A stretch of 64,000 bases of DNA, taken from the NCBI GenBank assembly GCA_946554445.1, contig CAMNSD010000013.1:1-64000 (forward strand). The letters are read 5' to 3'. A program made the position numbers and the translations under genes. Under the pieces are notes generated by a model that worked only from the letters and a program-made list of their open reading frames with translations, did not search any database and had not been told where the DNA came from. This DNA comes from an uncultured Lachnospiraceae bacterium. GTDB lineage: Bacteria > Bacillota > Clostridia > Lachnospirales > Lachnospiraceae. Positions 34,276 to 42,536 of this stretch are shown here, piece after piece; within the stretch, counting starts at the first letter, position 1; every line of letters starts with the position of its first letter.

Positions 34276-34998
34276 ATGCTGGAACTGAAACATATATCTT
34301 TTCAGGCGGAAGATACTGGGAAAGAGGTAGAGATTTTAAGAGATATCAATCTGGTGATTAAGGACCGGTTTGTGGCGGTCACGGGGCCTAACGGCAGCGG
34401 CAAATCCACTTTGGCTAAGATCGTGGCCGGCATCTTGATGCCCACGGAAGGCCAGATTTTACTAGATGGCGTGGATATTACGGAGAAATCTATTACGGAG
34501 CGGGCTAATATGGGAGTGGGATTTGCTTTTCAGCAGCCTGTCCGGTTTAAGGGGATCACGGTGAAGGATATGCTCTCCATTGCGGCTGGCAAGGACACGG
34601 CCATGTCGGAGATTTGTTCCATGTTATCGGAAGTGGGATTGTGTGCCAGAGATTATGTAAACCGTGAGATCAATGCCAGTCTTTCCGGCGGAGAATTGAA
34701 GCGTATTGAGATTGCCATGATTATGGCGCGAAAGACGAAGCTGTCCATCTTTGACGAACCGGAGGCGGGAATCGATTTGTGGAGTTTCCAGAACCTGATC
34801 CGGGTGTTTGAGAAGATGTATGAGGAGACGAAGGGAACTATTCTGATCATATCCCATCAGGAAAGGATCTTGAATATCGCGGATCAGATTGTTCTCTTAG
34901 CGGACGGCAGTGTGAAAAAGGTGGGAACCAGGGAGGAATTGATGCCGGAACTTCTGGGCGTCGGTCAGCCCTGCAGGACATTGACTGATAAATTATAG
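34276..34998 (+). CDS. sufC: SufC-like Fe-S assembly ATPase
   Basis: The 240-residue ABC ATPase has Walker A GPNGSGKST (37-45), Q-loop FAFQQPVRFKGITV, signature SLSGGELKRIEIAMIMA and a SufC-typical Walker B LSIFDEPEAGIDLWS with switch IIISHQE. It differs from transporter ATPases by the EPEAGID stretch. The next gene encodes a short SufB/SufD-like scaffold, and no sufS, sufU or second sufB/D is present here. This is the minimal SUF-like (SmsC-SmsB) arrangement of archaea and some anaerobic Firmicutes. Confidence 0.9.
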   Translation: MLELKHISFQAEDTGKEVEILRDINLVIKDRFVAVTGPNGSGKSTLAKIVAGILMPTEGQILLDGVDITEKSITERANMGVGFAFQQPVRFKGITVKDMLSIAAGKDTAMSEICSMLSEVGLCARDYVNREINASLSGGELKRIEIAMIMARKTKLSIFDEPEAGIDLWSFQNLIRVFEKMYEETKGTILIISHQERILNIADQIVLLADGSVKKVGTREELMPELLGVGQPCRTLTDKL

Positions 34999-35016
34999 AA
35001 ATGAAGGTGATGTATC

Positions 35017-35934
35017 GTGGATGCAATACAGCAGAATCTGTTAGAACAGGTGGCGGGCCTGCATGAGATTCCCGCAGGCGCTTATAATATCCGGGCCAAC
35101 GGCCAGATGGCAGGGCGTAATACGACAGCCAATATAGATATCATCAGTAAGGAAGATAAGTCCGGCATTGATATCAAGATCAAGCCGGGTACCCGCTCGG
35201 AGAGCGTGCATATTCCAGTGGTTTTGAGCCAGAGCGGCTTGAAGGAGAGCGTGTACAACGATTTCTTTGTGGGTAAAGACTGCGATGTCACCATCATAGC
35301 GGGATGTGGGATTCACAATGGGGGCGCACAGGCTTCGGAGCATTCCGGTATCCATCGCTTCTTTGTGGAGGAAAATGCCAAGGTACGCTATGTGGAGAAA
35401 CATTACGGTTCCGGAGATGGTAATGGAGAGCGGATCATGAATCCCACTACGGAAATTCATCTGGCCAAGGGTGCATCTTTGGAGATGGAGACGGTGCAGA
35501 TCAAGGGCATAGATTCCACGAAGAGAGTAACCACGGCCACGGTGGAGGAGGGTGCTTCCCTGGTGATTCATGAGAAAATCATGACACATGGAAAGCAGTA
35601 TGCAGAGACGGATTTTGTGGTGGAGATGGAGGGAACGGATTCCAGTGTCAACCTGATCTCCAGATCGGTTGCCAAGGAACATTCCAGACAGTTGTTTAAG
35701 AGCCGTATCATTGGCAACAGCAGCTGCCAGGGGCATAGCGAATGCGACGCCATCATCATGGATGAAGCCAGTGTCAGCGCGATTCCGGAACTGACGGCCA
35801 ATGACATAGATGCCAATCTGATTCATGAGGCGGCAATCGGCAAGATTGCAGGAGAACAGTTGATTAAGCTCATGACGCTGGGACTCACTGAGAAAGAGGC
35901 GGAAGAGCAGATAGTAAATGGATTTTTGAAATGA
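35017..35934 (+). CDS. sufB: SufB/SufD-like Fe-S scaffold (minimal SmsB type)
   Basis: The 305-residue protein has the beta-helix core of SufB/SufD: SLEMETVQIKGIDSTKR, CQGHSECDAIIMDEASVSAIPEL, and the helical end DANLIHEAAIGKIAGEQLIKLMTLGLTEKEAEE that contacts SufC. It lacks the long N-terminal extension of E. coli SufB. GTG 35017 has GAAGGTGATG upstream, 18 bases after sufC. As a homo-oligomer with SufC it would assemble [4Fe-4S] clusters. I infer the B rather than D role from the absence of another copy. Confidence 0.88.
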   Translation: MDAIQQNLLEQVAGLHEIPAGAYNIRANGQMAGRNTTANIDIISKEDKSGIDIKIKPGTRSESVHIPVVLSQSGLKESVYNDFFVGKDCDVTIIAGCGIHNGGAQASEHSGIHRFFVEENAKVRYVEKHYGSGDGNGERIMNPTTEIHLAKGASLEMETVQIKGIDSTKRVTTATVEEGASLVIHEKIMTHGKQYAETDFVVEMEGTDSSVNLISRSVAKEHSRQLFKSRIIGNSSCQGHSECDAIIMDEASVSAIPELTANDIDANLIHEAAIGKIAGEQLIKLMTLGLTEKEAEEQIVNGFLK

Positions 35935-37463
35935 GAAGATTTTTACAACGCGCATTAAATCGAGTCGTCATTACGGCTATCATTGTATTGATACAGGTAG
36001 TTTTTTTCCTGTTGGAAATTTTGAAATGGGGCAATTATTATGTGGGCATTGCTTTTGTGCTGCGGCTGCTTACGGTCTGTGCGGTAATTTATATTATCTG
36101 GCGGCCGAACAACCCGGCGGTTAAGCTGGCCTGGGTGGTGCCTATTTTGATTTTTCCGCTCTTTGGCGGAGTGATGTATCTGTTCTTTGGACATGTCATT
36201 GTGCCGAAAAAGCTGAAAGAGAGCATGGATAGGACCAATGCGCTGGTGCAGAAGAACCTGGTGCAGGATGAAGCCGTGCGGGAAGCGCTGGCTGGGGAGG
36301 ATCTGGCGATAGCCAACCAGAGCAGCTATATTCTGAAGTATGCGGGGACGCCTGTCTGGAACCATACGGCTTCCACTTATTTTGCAGACGGACTTCCTTA
36401 TTGGGAGGCGTTGCTTGCGGATTTAGAGCAGGCACAGCATTTTATCTTTCTGGAATATTTTATTCTGGGAGAGGGCAGGATGTGGAACACAGTGCTTGAG
36501 GTGCTGGAACGGAAAGCCCGGGAGGGCGTTGAGGTCCGGCTGATGTATGACGATGTGGGGAGCGTTTTTCTTCTGCCCAAGAATTATAATGAGGTCATCG
36601 AGAAAAAGGGAATCAAGTGTGTGGCCTTTAACAGATTGGTACCCTTCCTGTCCCTAGTGCTCAACAACAGGGATCACAGAAAGATTGTGGTGATTGATGG
36701 CAGAGTGGGCTATACCGGCGGTATCAATATGGCGGACGAGTATATCAATGACAAGCATCCTTACGGTGACCACTGGAAGGATACGGGTATCCGTATTGAG
36801 GGCGAGGCGGTCTGGAACTTTACGGTGATGTTTCTGCAGATGTGGAATATGTCCCGCTTTACGGAGGAAGACTATGGAAGATACCGGTATCAGTTCAAGG
36901 AGCCTGTTTCAGCGGAGGGTTATGTGCAGCCGTATATGGATACTCCCCTTGACGATGAAATCCTGGGGGAGAATGTCTATCTGAACATGATTGGAAATGC
37001 CAGAAAGTATGTGTATATCTACACGCCTTATCTGGTCACGGACAATGAGATGATTACAGCTTTGAAACTGGCGTCCAAACGGGGTGTGGATGTGCGGATT
37101 GTGACGCCAGGGGTGCCGGATAAGAAATTTGTCTATTGGCTGACGCAGTCCAATTATCAGAATTTGATTGAAGCCGGTGTCAGGGTATATCAGTATACAC
37201 CCGGATTTATTCATGCCAAGTGTGTGCTTTGTGATGATGAAGCCGCCACTGTGGGTACCATCAACTTTGACTACAGGAGTTTTTATCATCATTTTGAGTG
37301 CGGTGTATTTTTGTATCGGGCGGATGCAATCGGGGCGTTAAAAAAGGATATGGAAGAGACCTTTGCTGTGTCGGAACAGATTACCCTGGAATGGTGCAGG
37401 GATAAATTTGTCAAGATCAATGTTATCGGTCCTATATTAAAATTGTTTTCACCGTTGCTTTAA
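35931..37463 (+). CDS. cls: Cardiolipin synthase (phospholipase D family)
   Basis: The 510-residue protein has N-terminal membrane helices (about 10-30, 38-58 and 65-88) and two HKD motifs: HRKIVVIDGRVGYTGG at His249 and HAKCVLCDDEAATVGT at His428. These form the catalytic pair that condenses phosphatidylglycerol to cardiolipin. The ATG overlaps the sufB stop (ATGA), so it may be translated from the suf transcript. The acyltransferase follows 26 bases later, which supports a phospholipid role. Confidence 0.93.
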   Translation: MRRFLQRALNRVVITAIIVLIQVVFFLLEILKWGNYYVGIAFVLRLLTVCAVIYIIWRPNNPAVKLAWVVPILIFPLFGGVMYLFFGHVIVPKKLKESMDRTNALVQKNLVQDEAVREALAGEDLAIANQSSYILKYAGTPVWNHTASTYFADGLPYWEALLADLEQAQHFIFLEYFILGEGRMWNTVLEVLERKAREGVEVRLMYDDVGSVFLLPKNYNEVIEKKGIKCVAFNRLVPFLSLVLNNRDHRKIVVIDGRVGYTGGINMADEYINDKHPYGDHWKDTGIRIEGEAVWNFTVMFLQMWNMSRFTEEDYGRYRYQFKEPVSAEGYVQPYMDTPLDDEILGENVYLNMIGNARKYVYIYTPYLVTDNEMITALKLASKRGVDVRIVTPGVPDKKFVYWLTQSNYQNLIEAGVRVYQYTPGFIHAKCVLCDDEAATVGTINFDYRSFYHHFECGVFLYRADAIGALKKDMEETFAVSEQITLEWCRDKFVKINVIGPILKLFSPLL

Positions 37464-37489
37464 GGCAAAGAAAGGGATATGGTTATTCT

Positions 37490-38206
37490 ATGATAAGATT
37501 TATCAAGGTGATTTTATGGAATCTTCCAAGAATCTATATGATTCCCAGAATGGAATATATGGCCAGACATGCGGACCGTTACGGCGAAGAGGAATGCTAT
37601 GATTATGCAAGACTGGCGATTCGGCGCATGATGCGGGCGGGACATATTACAACGAAACGGTACGGTACAGAAAACCTGCCCAAAGAGGGCGGGTATCTGA
37701 TCTGTCCCAATCATCAGGGAAAGTATGATGCGCTGGGGATCATGTTTGCCCATGAAAAACCCTGTTCTGTTGTTATGGATGACGCCAAATCCCATGGTAT
37801 TTTGGTCAAACAATTCATTGACATGGTACATGGCAAACGACTGATTAAGAATGATTTAAAACAGTCTGTCAGGATCATCAAGGAACTTGCAGAAGAGATG
37901 AAGAGGGGACGTAAGTTTATTATTTTCCCGGAGGGTGGTTATTTTCACAATCACAATACAGTAGGGGAATTCAAGCCTGGATGCTTTAAGAGCGCCCAGA
38001 AAGCAAAAGTGCCTATCGTACCGGTAGTGTTGATTGATTCTTATAAAGTGTTTGAGGAGTGGACACTGCGGAAGGTGGAGACGCAGGTGCATTTTCTGCA
38101 GGCGATTTCCTATGACGAGTACAGAGGCATGACCACGGTAGAGATTGCCGAGATGGTAAAGAACAGGATTACAAACAGAATCACGGAAGTATTAAACCCC
38201 GCATAG
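37490..38206 (+). CDS. plsC: 1-acyl-glycerol-3-phosphate acyltransferase-like (PlsC family)
   Basis: The 238-residue protein carries the NHxxxxD catalytic motif (CPNHQGKYDALG, His75 and Asp80), a downstream GKRLIKND segment and the substrate motif FPEGGYFHNHN. It would acylate lysophosphatidate in phosphatidic acid synthesis, consistent with the cardiolipin synthase upstream. There may be other acyltransferases elsewhere, so specificity is not certain. Its stop codon lies in the loop of the terminator that follows. Confidence 0.88.
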   Translation: MIRFIKVILWNLPRIYMIPRMEYMARHADRYGEEECYDYARLAIRRMMRAGHITTKRYGTENLPKEGGYLICPNHQGKYDALGIMFAHEKPCSVVMDDAKSHGILVKQFIDMVHGKRLIKNDLKQSVRIIKELAEEMKRGRKFIIFPEGGYFHNHNTVGEFKPGCFKSAQKAKVPIVPVVLIDSYKVFEEWTLRKVETQVHFLQAISYDEYRGMTTVEIAEMVKNRITNRITEVLNPA

Positions 38207-38222
38207 CTGCGGGGTTATAGTT
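38195..38222. terminator. Compact bidirectional terminator overlapping two convergent gene ends
   Basis: AACCCCGCA (38195-38203) and TGCGGGGTT (38208-38216) form a nine-base stem around TAGC, followed by ATAGTTTT. The plsC stop TAG occupies the loop and the tmcAL stop lies at the stem end, so both genes end inside the hairpin. Confidence 0.85.
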
Positions 38223-39462
38223 TTACTATGGGCATTTTGTATTCACTGATTTCAGAGGTGTCAGCCTGTGCGGGAAATTTAGAACGCACAATACTTTGAT
38301 AGACATGACTTGCATAGATATCCTTTTCCAGCATGAGCATACCCGTTGATGACAGTAGGTTTTCTGCGTCCGCCAGCTTGGAGAGCAGGGGAACAGAAGC
38401 TTTTTGTTTGATGGCGGAAAGGAGCGGTCCTGCGTTTTCCCGGAATCCCAGCATACGGGCATAAAAAATCTGATCTTCCGACAGGAAAAGTGAAAGGTCC
38501 TCTTGGCGAATCTGCAGCAGGATGTGCACCAGACTGCGGGCAATTCGGGTGTATGTACGATTTTTTGATTTCAACAGGTCACAGAAGGATGAAAAATCCT
38601 GATACTGCGGCAGATATTTGACAATGCGGTCAGACAGTTCCTTGTCTATATCGGAATGCGCCGTAAATTCTCCGGAAGGTTCTGAGAGCAGACGATAGTG
38701 CATCAGTAGGGATAAATCGTCCGCAAAAATAGGATAAGTCCTAGCATATTGTTCTTCCATCAGCGTGCGCGCATTGGCGGGCACCTGATTCAGAATCACA
38801 TCTGGCCTGTCGGAAGACTGCAGTGCTTCCCGAAGTGCCCGCGCAGAACAGAAATCAGTCTGCAGGCTGTTATCATGATAAGAAGAACCAGCCCGGCGGA
38901 TGCTGCAGGGCGCGATATTGCTTTTTCTTTTTAAAATTGCCTTACAGTATTCAATGCCAAGGATATTGTTGGGCGTAGTTAAGATATCTATGTGAGCCGT
39001 CAGGTGGGGCGCGGAGGCCTCAATGGCGGCGTTTCTTGCCTGCGGATAGGAATGTCCCATGCGCAGCTTGTGGTCCAATGTCTGTTTAAAGACTTTATTT
39101 TCGTGAAGCAGAAGTTCGGCAAATGCTCCAAGCAATGCTACATCACCGCACTCGCTTCCAAAACAGAGGTTGTCCACCACGCCCAGCTTGTCAAGAAGCG
39201 TTACGGCGCCGCCGGCAAAATATTCCGCGCTGCCAAGCGCATAGTAGGCAGGCAGTTCCAACACCAGATCAGCGCCGCTTGCAAGGGCAATCTTGGCGCG
39301 CAGATATTTATCCATCAGCGCGGGGGCGCCACGCTGGACAAAGTCGCCGCTCATGACGACAATACAGTAGTCTGCACCGGTGATTTCTTTGGCCTTTTTG
39401 AGGTGATAGGCATGGCCGTTGTGAAATGGATTGTATTCCGCAATGATACCTACAGTTTTCAT
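38215..39462 (-). CDS. tmcAL: tRNA(Met) cytidine acetate ligase TmcAL-like nucleotidyltransferase
   Basis: The 415-residue protein starts with a nucleotidyltransferase signature, VGIIAEYNPFHNGHAYHLKKAKE (HxGH at about 15-18), then VVMSGDFVQRGAPALMDKYLRA and LVLELPAYYALGSAEYFAGGAV. This is the TmcAL (YlbM) family, which activates acetate with ATP to make N4-acetylcytidine at the tRNA(Met) wobble position. ATG 39462 is chosen for AAAGGA about 10 bases upstream. An insertion sequence ends about 37 bases upstream of the start, so the original promoter has probably been displaced. Confidence 0.9.
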   Translation of the reverse strand: MKTVGIIAEYNPFHNGHAYHLKKAKEITGADYCIVVMSGDFVQRGAPALMDKYLRAKIALASGADLVLELPAYYALGSAEYFAGGAVTLLDKLGVVDNLCFGSECGDVALLGAFAELLLHENKVFKQTLDHKLRMGHSYPQARNAAIEASAPHLTAHIDILTTPNNILGIEYCKAILKRKSNIAPCSIRRAGSSYHDNSLQTDFCSARALREALQSSDRPDVILNQVPANARTLMEEQYARTYPIFADDLSLLMHYRLLSEPSGEFTAHSDIDKELSDRIVKYLPQYQDFSSFCDLLKSKNRTYTRIARSLVHILLQIRQEDLSLFLSEDQIFYARMLGFRENAGPLLSAIKQKASVPLLSKLADAENLLSSTGMLMLEKDIYASHVYQSIVRSKFPAQADTSEISEYKMPIVKL

Positions 39463-39498
39463 GATTAGCGTATCCTTTCCCCTTAACACGATAATAGA

Positions 39499-41338
39499 CT
39501 CTCGGAATCTCTAAGCCTTTATTTATCAGGCTTCTATGATTCCATTTTTATTTTTTCTCCACCTTTTTTCAAAAAGCACTTGACAAATGCCACAAAATCT
39601 GCGGCGCTTCGCGCCTCTTAATTAACAAGGCATATCGTTTCGGCTCTACCGGAATAGTCTTTTTGATTTGGAGGTGTGTTTCATTGAAACCTATTAACAT
39701 CGGCGGTCATTCCGCCTATCAGGATCATGTCCTGAAACAACTTCGTAAATATTATCCCAATGCTACTTCTTCTTTCTCTTCTTCTACCTGGCAGATTCTC
39801 GAAAAATTTTGGGCTCTGGACTTATCTGCCATTGACTCTCTCATGCAGGACAAATACTCCGCTTTTGGTCCTGAACCAAGGCTTCCCTCTGACATGCTCC
39901 GAGCTATTCTTGTCTCTGTTGAATTTAAATTCACTTCTTATACTAGATTTGCCTCTGATTTAAAAGAGAACCATCTTCATGCTATCATTTCCGGCTTCCC
40001 TGTAGGTGACACTCCTGGTGTTGGCACTTTCTATGACTTCCATAAACGCCTTTGGCTATCCGATAATAAAAATCTTTCGAATGCCATCCATCCTCCTAAG
40101 GAAAAACCCCAAAAACCAAAAGGCAAAGAACAAAAAGCTGCTCCTGTTGAAAAAGTCACTGTTGAAGAATTGTTTCATCTGTTCCAAGAAAGCCCTCCTT
40201 CTGATATGGCTCCATGTGCAAGACTTTGGGAAATCTTCAATACGTTTTTTCTTCAGACTTCTGTTGATCATAACCTTATATCTCTCAAAGAGCTTGCTTT
40301 AGCCGGAGATGGAACTCCTGTTTCTACTGCCACACAGGAACGAAAGACTCGTACCTGCAATTGTCTGGAAAAAGGCATCCGCAATTGCACATGTGACCGC
40401 ATTTACCATCAACCAGACTGTGATATTGGCTGGGATTCCCATCGCAGCCGTTATTACTTTGGATACGACTTATACATGCTGACTGCATCTGATTCTCAAA
40501 ACGATCTTCCGGTTTTTCCTTTCCTAAGTCCTGCCTCACGGCACGACTCTCATGGATTCTTATACAACTGGTTTTCCTTTAAACAGATGCTTCCCGACGC
40601 TGTTATCAAGAAACTCCTCCTCGACTCAGCGCATGATGCGATGCCTTATTATGATTACTGCAAGGCTAACGGCATAACCCCTTTTATAGACCTGAATTGG
40701 AAGTGTGGACGGCCTCCTGTTTATAAGGATGCCATCACGATAGGCAGTGATGGCATTCCACTATGCCCTAAGGGGCTTCCTATGAAGCGGGCTGCTGTTG
40801 AGCCTAAAAAGGGACGAATCAAATATCGGTGCCCTAAGATCACTTGCAAAGGCGGTATCCCGCAATGTACTTGCGAAGAGCCTTGTTCTGAGGCTAAGTA
40901 TGGCAGAAACGTCCACCTTGTTTTAAAAGACAATCCAAGGCTATTTAATAATCCGCCTCGCGATAGTGCTGAATGGAAGATGGAATATCATGCAAGAACA
41001 TCTGCTGAACGCTGTAACAAACGGGAAAAAACTGACTATAAATTAGAAGACGGCAGATACCGTTCATCCATGATGTGGTACTGCCGCCTGTTTGCCATCA
41101 TGATGTGCCAACATCTTGATGCGTGGGCTTTGCCAAAGTCATCCCCGCTAAAAGATCTCTTTGAGCAAGCCGCTTAAATTCATAAGCAATACCATTATAA
41201 ACCATGTCGGGCACAAGGTCTATGAAAGTGCGCCATTTTTCATCGTTTATTACTTGTCATATCCATTCTAGATAATATTTACTTTTCAAAGTTCATTCGA
41301 CCAGTGAATCTTAGTCGGAAAGCTTAAGATTCCGAGAG
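39499..41338 (+). mobile_element. Insertion sequence with terminal inverted repeats (IS1182-like)
   Basis: The 12-base ends CTCTCGGAATCT (39499-39510) and AGATTCCGAGAG (41327-41338) are perfect inverted repeats, and the similarity extends inward (CTAAGCCTTT versus the complement of GGAAAGCTTA). The transposase ORF fills most of the element. No convincing target duplication is visible at the flanks. The left non-coding end holds the strong hairpin GGCGCTTCGCGCC (39603-39615), which could shield the transposase from read-through. Base usage is AT-richer than in the neighbours. Confidence 0.85.
39684..41177 (+). CDS. Transposase (DDE, IS1182-like)
   Basis: The 497-residue protein has an InsH/DUF772-like N-terminal region (PRLPSDMLRAILVSVEFKF ... 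TPGVGTFYDFHKRL), then a catalytic core with candidate acidic residues in LAGDGTPVS, LLLDSAHDAMPYYDY and SAERCNKREK, interrupted by Cys-rich zinc-ribbon-like stretches (CNCLEKGIRNCTC, CTCEEPC). TTG 39684 is preferred, with TTGGAGGTG just before it; the frame opens at TTG 39663. The ORF is full-length without stops, so the element may be active. The family call is by domain order only. Confidence 0.85.
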   Translation: MKPINIGGHSAYQDHVLKQLRKYYPNATSSFSSSTWQILEKFWALDLSAIDSLMQDKYSAFGPEPRLPSDMLRAILVSVEFKFTSYTRFASDLKENHLHAIISGFPVGDTPGVGTFYDFHKRLWLSDNKNLSNAIHPPKEKPQKPKGKEQKAAPVEKVTVEELFHLFQESPPSDMAPCARLWEIFNTFFLQTSVDHNLISLKELALAGDGTPVSTATQERKTRTCNCLEKGIRNCTCDRIYHQPDCDIGWDSHRSRYYFGYDLYMLTASDSQNDLPVFPFLSPASRHDSHGFLYNWFSFKQMLPDAVIKKLLLDSAHDAMPYYDYCKANGITPFIDLNWKCGRPPVYKDAITIGSDGIPLCPKGLPMKRAAVEPKKGRIKYRCPKITCKGGIPQCTCEEPCSEAKYGRNVHLVLKDNPRLFNNPPRDSAEWKMEYHARTSAERCNKREKTDYKLEDGRYRSSMMWYCRLFAIMMCQHLDAWALPKSSPLKDLFEQAA

Positions 41339-41421
41339 CCTATGATAGATTATCTACAAACAGTCTAACATAAAATGGTAAATTTGTATTGTTTTTTTAT
41401 TAAAACAGACAAGAAAATCCC

Positions 41422-41450
41422 TTGTCTATGGACCGGTAATTTTGTATGAT
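41422..41450 (+). promoter_or_regulatory. pta promoter with overlapping inverted repeat
   Basis: TTGTCT (41422-41427) and TATGAT (41445-41450) are separated by 17 bases, about 54 bases before the pta start. GACAAG (41408-41413) and CTTGTC (41421-41426) form an inverted repeat across the -35 region and could be an operator. Confidence 0.55.
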
Positions 41451-41503
41451 AAAAAGGTGAAGATAAGCTAGGGGGCTTACGATATAAAAAGGAGGATAAA
41501 ACT

Positions 41504-42505
41504 ATGTCTTATATCGATCTGATGAAGGAGAAGGCTAGAAGCGACAAGAAGACAATCGTGCTTCCGGAAACGAACGACAAGAGGACGCTGATCGCGGCCG
41601 CCAATATCATGAAAGAAGGAATCGCCAATATCATCATGGTGGGAAATGAAGAGAAAATCATGGATGGCGCCGGTTGGCTGGAAGTGGATTTAGAGGGCGT
41701 GCAGATTATCAATCCGGAGACAACGGAGAAACTGGACGAGTATGTGGAATTGTTATTTGAGACCAGAAAAAATAAAGGTATGACACCGGAAAAGGCCAGG
41801 GATATTTTATTGAAGGATTATCTGACCTTCGGTGTGGTGATGGTGAAGGCAAACGATGCGGATGGCATGGTGGCCGGCGCCTGTCACGCAACGGCCGATA
41901 CCCTTCGACCGGCCCTGCAGATTTTAAAGACAGCGCCTGGCGTGAAGTTGGTATCAGGCTTTTTTATCATGGATGTGCCGGATTGTGAATTGGGGGCGAA
42001 CGGCACTTTCCTCTTTGCGGACTGCGGCTTGAACCAGGATCCCACTGCGGAAGAACTGGCGGCCATCGCAGACACATCTGCCAAGAGCTTTAAGAGTCTG
42101 GTGGGTGCCAAACCCATTATCGCCATGCTTTCCCATTCCACCAAGGGTAGTGCGAAACACCCGCTGGTGGACAAGATGGTGGAGGCCACCCGGATTGCCC
42201 ATGAGCAGTATCCGCATTTGTGTATCGACGGTGAACTGCAGTCCGATGCGGCTCTTGTGCCTCAGGTAGCCAAATCCAAGGCGCCTGGCAGTGAGGTGGC
42301 AGGCAAGGCCAATGTGTTGATCTTCCCGAACTTGGACTGCGGCAATATCGGTTACAAACTGGTACAGAGACTGGGCAAAGCCGAAGCCTACGGCCCCATG
42401 CTCCAAGGCATCGCCAAACCCGTAAACGACCTCTCCCGTGGCTGCTCCTGGCAGGACATCGTAGGTGTAGTAGCATTGACAGCAGTTCAGGCTCAGTTAG
42501 CATAA
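41504..42505 (+). CDS. pta: Phosphate acetyltransferase
   Basis: The 333-residue enzyme has the short Pta form: KTIVLPETNDKRTLIAAANIMKEG at the start, DADGMVAGACHATADTLRPALQI, SGFFIMDVPDCELGANGTFLFADC and the C-terminal NVLIFPNLDCGNIGYKLVQRL. It converts acetyl-CoA and phosphate to acetyl phosphate. AAGGAGG precedes ATG 41504. ackA follows after 31 bases, so the pair makes ATP and acetate in fermentation. Confidence 0.97.
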   Translation: MSYIDLMKEKARSDKKTIVLPETNDKRTLIAAANIMKEGIANIIMVGNEEKIMDGAGWLEVDLEGVQIINPETTEKLDEYVELLFETRKNKGMTPEKARDILLKDYLTFGVVMVKANDADGMVAGACHATADTLRPALQILKTAPGVKLVSGFFIMDVPDCELGANGTFLFADCGLNQDPTAEELAAIADTSAKSFKSLVGAKPIIAMLSHSTKGSAKHPLVDKMVEATRIAHEQYPHLCIDGELQSDAALVPQVAKSKAPGSEVAGKANVLIFPNLDCGNIGYKLVQRLGKAEAYGPMLQGIAKPVNDLSRGCSWQDIVGVVALTAVQAQLA

Positions 42506-42536
42506 ATATATTTTAAAAGAAAGAAGGTAAAAGCAC

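Noticed and set aside
35041-35955. 304-residue open frame antisense to the SufB-like gene
   Set aside because: It lies wholly opposite a gene with clear family motifs, has no recognisable domain or ribosome site and reads as a codon-bias shadow.
39480-41350. Target-site duplication of the insertion sequence
   Set aside because: The flanks (ATAATAGA on the left, CCTATGATAG on the right) do not contain a convincing direct repeat at the boundaries.
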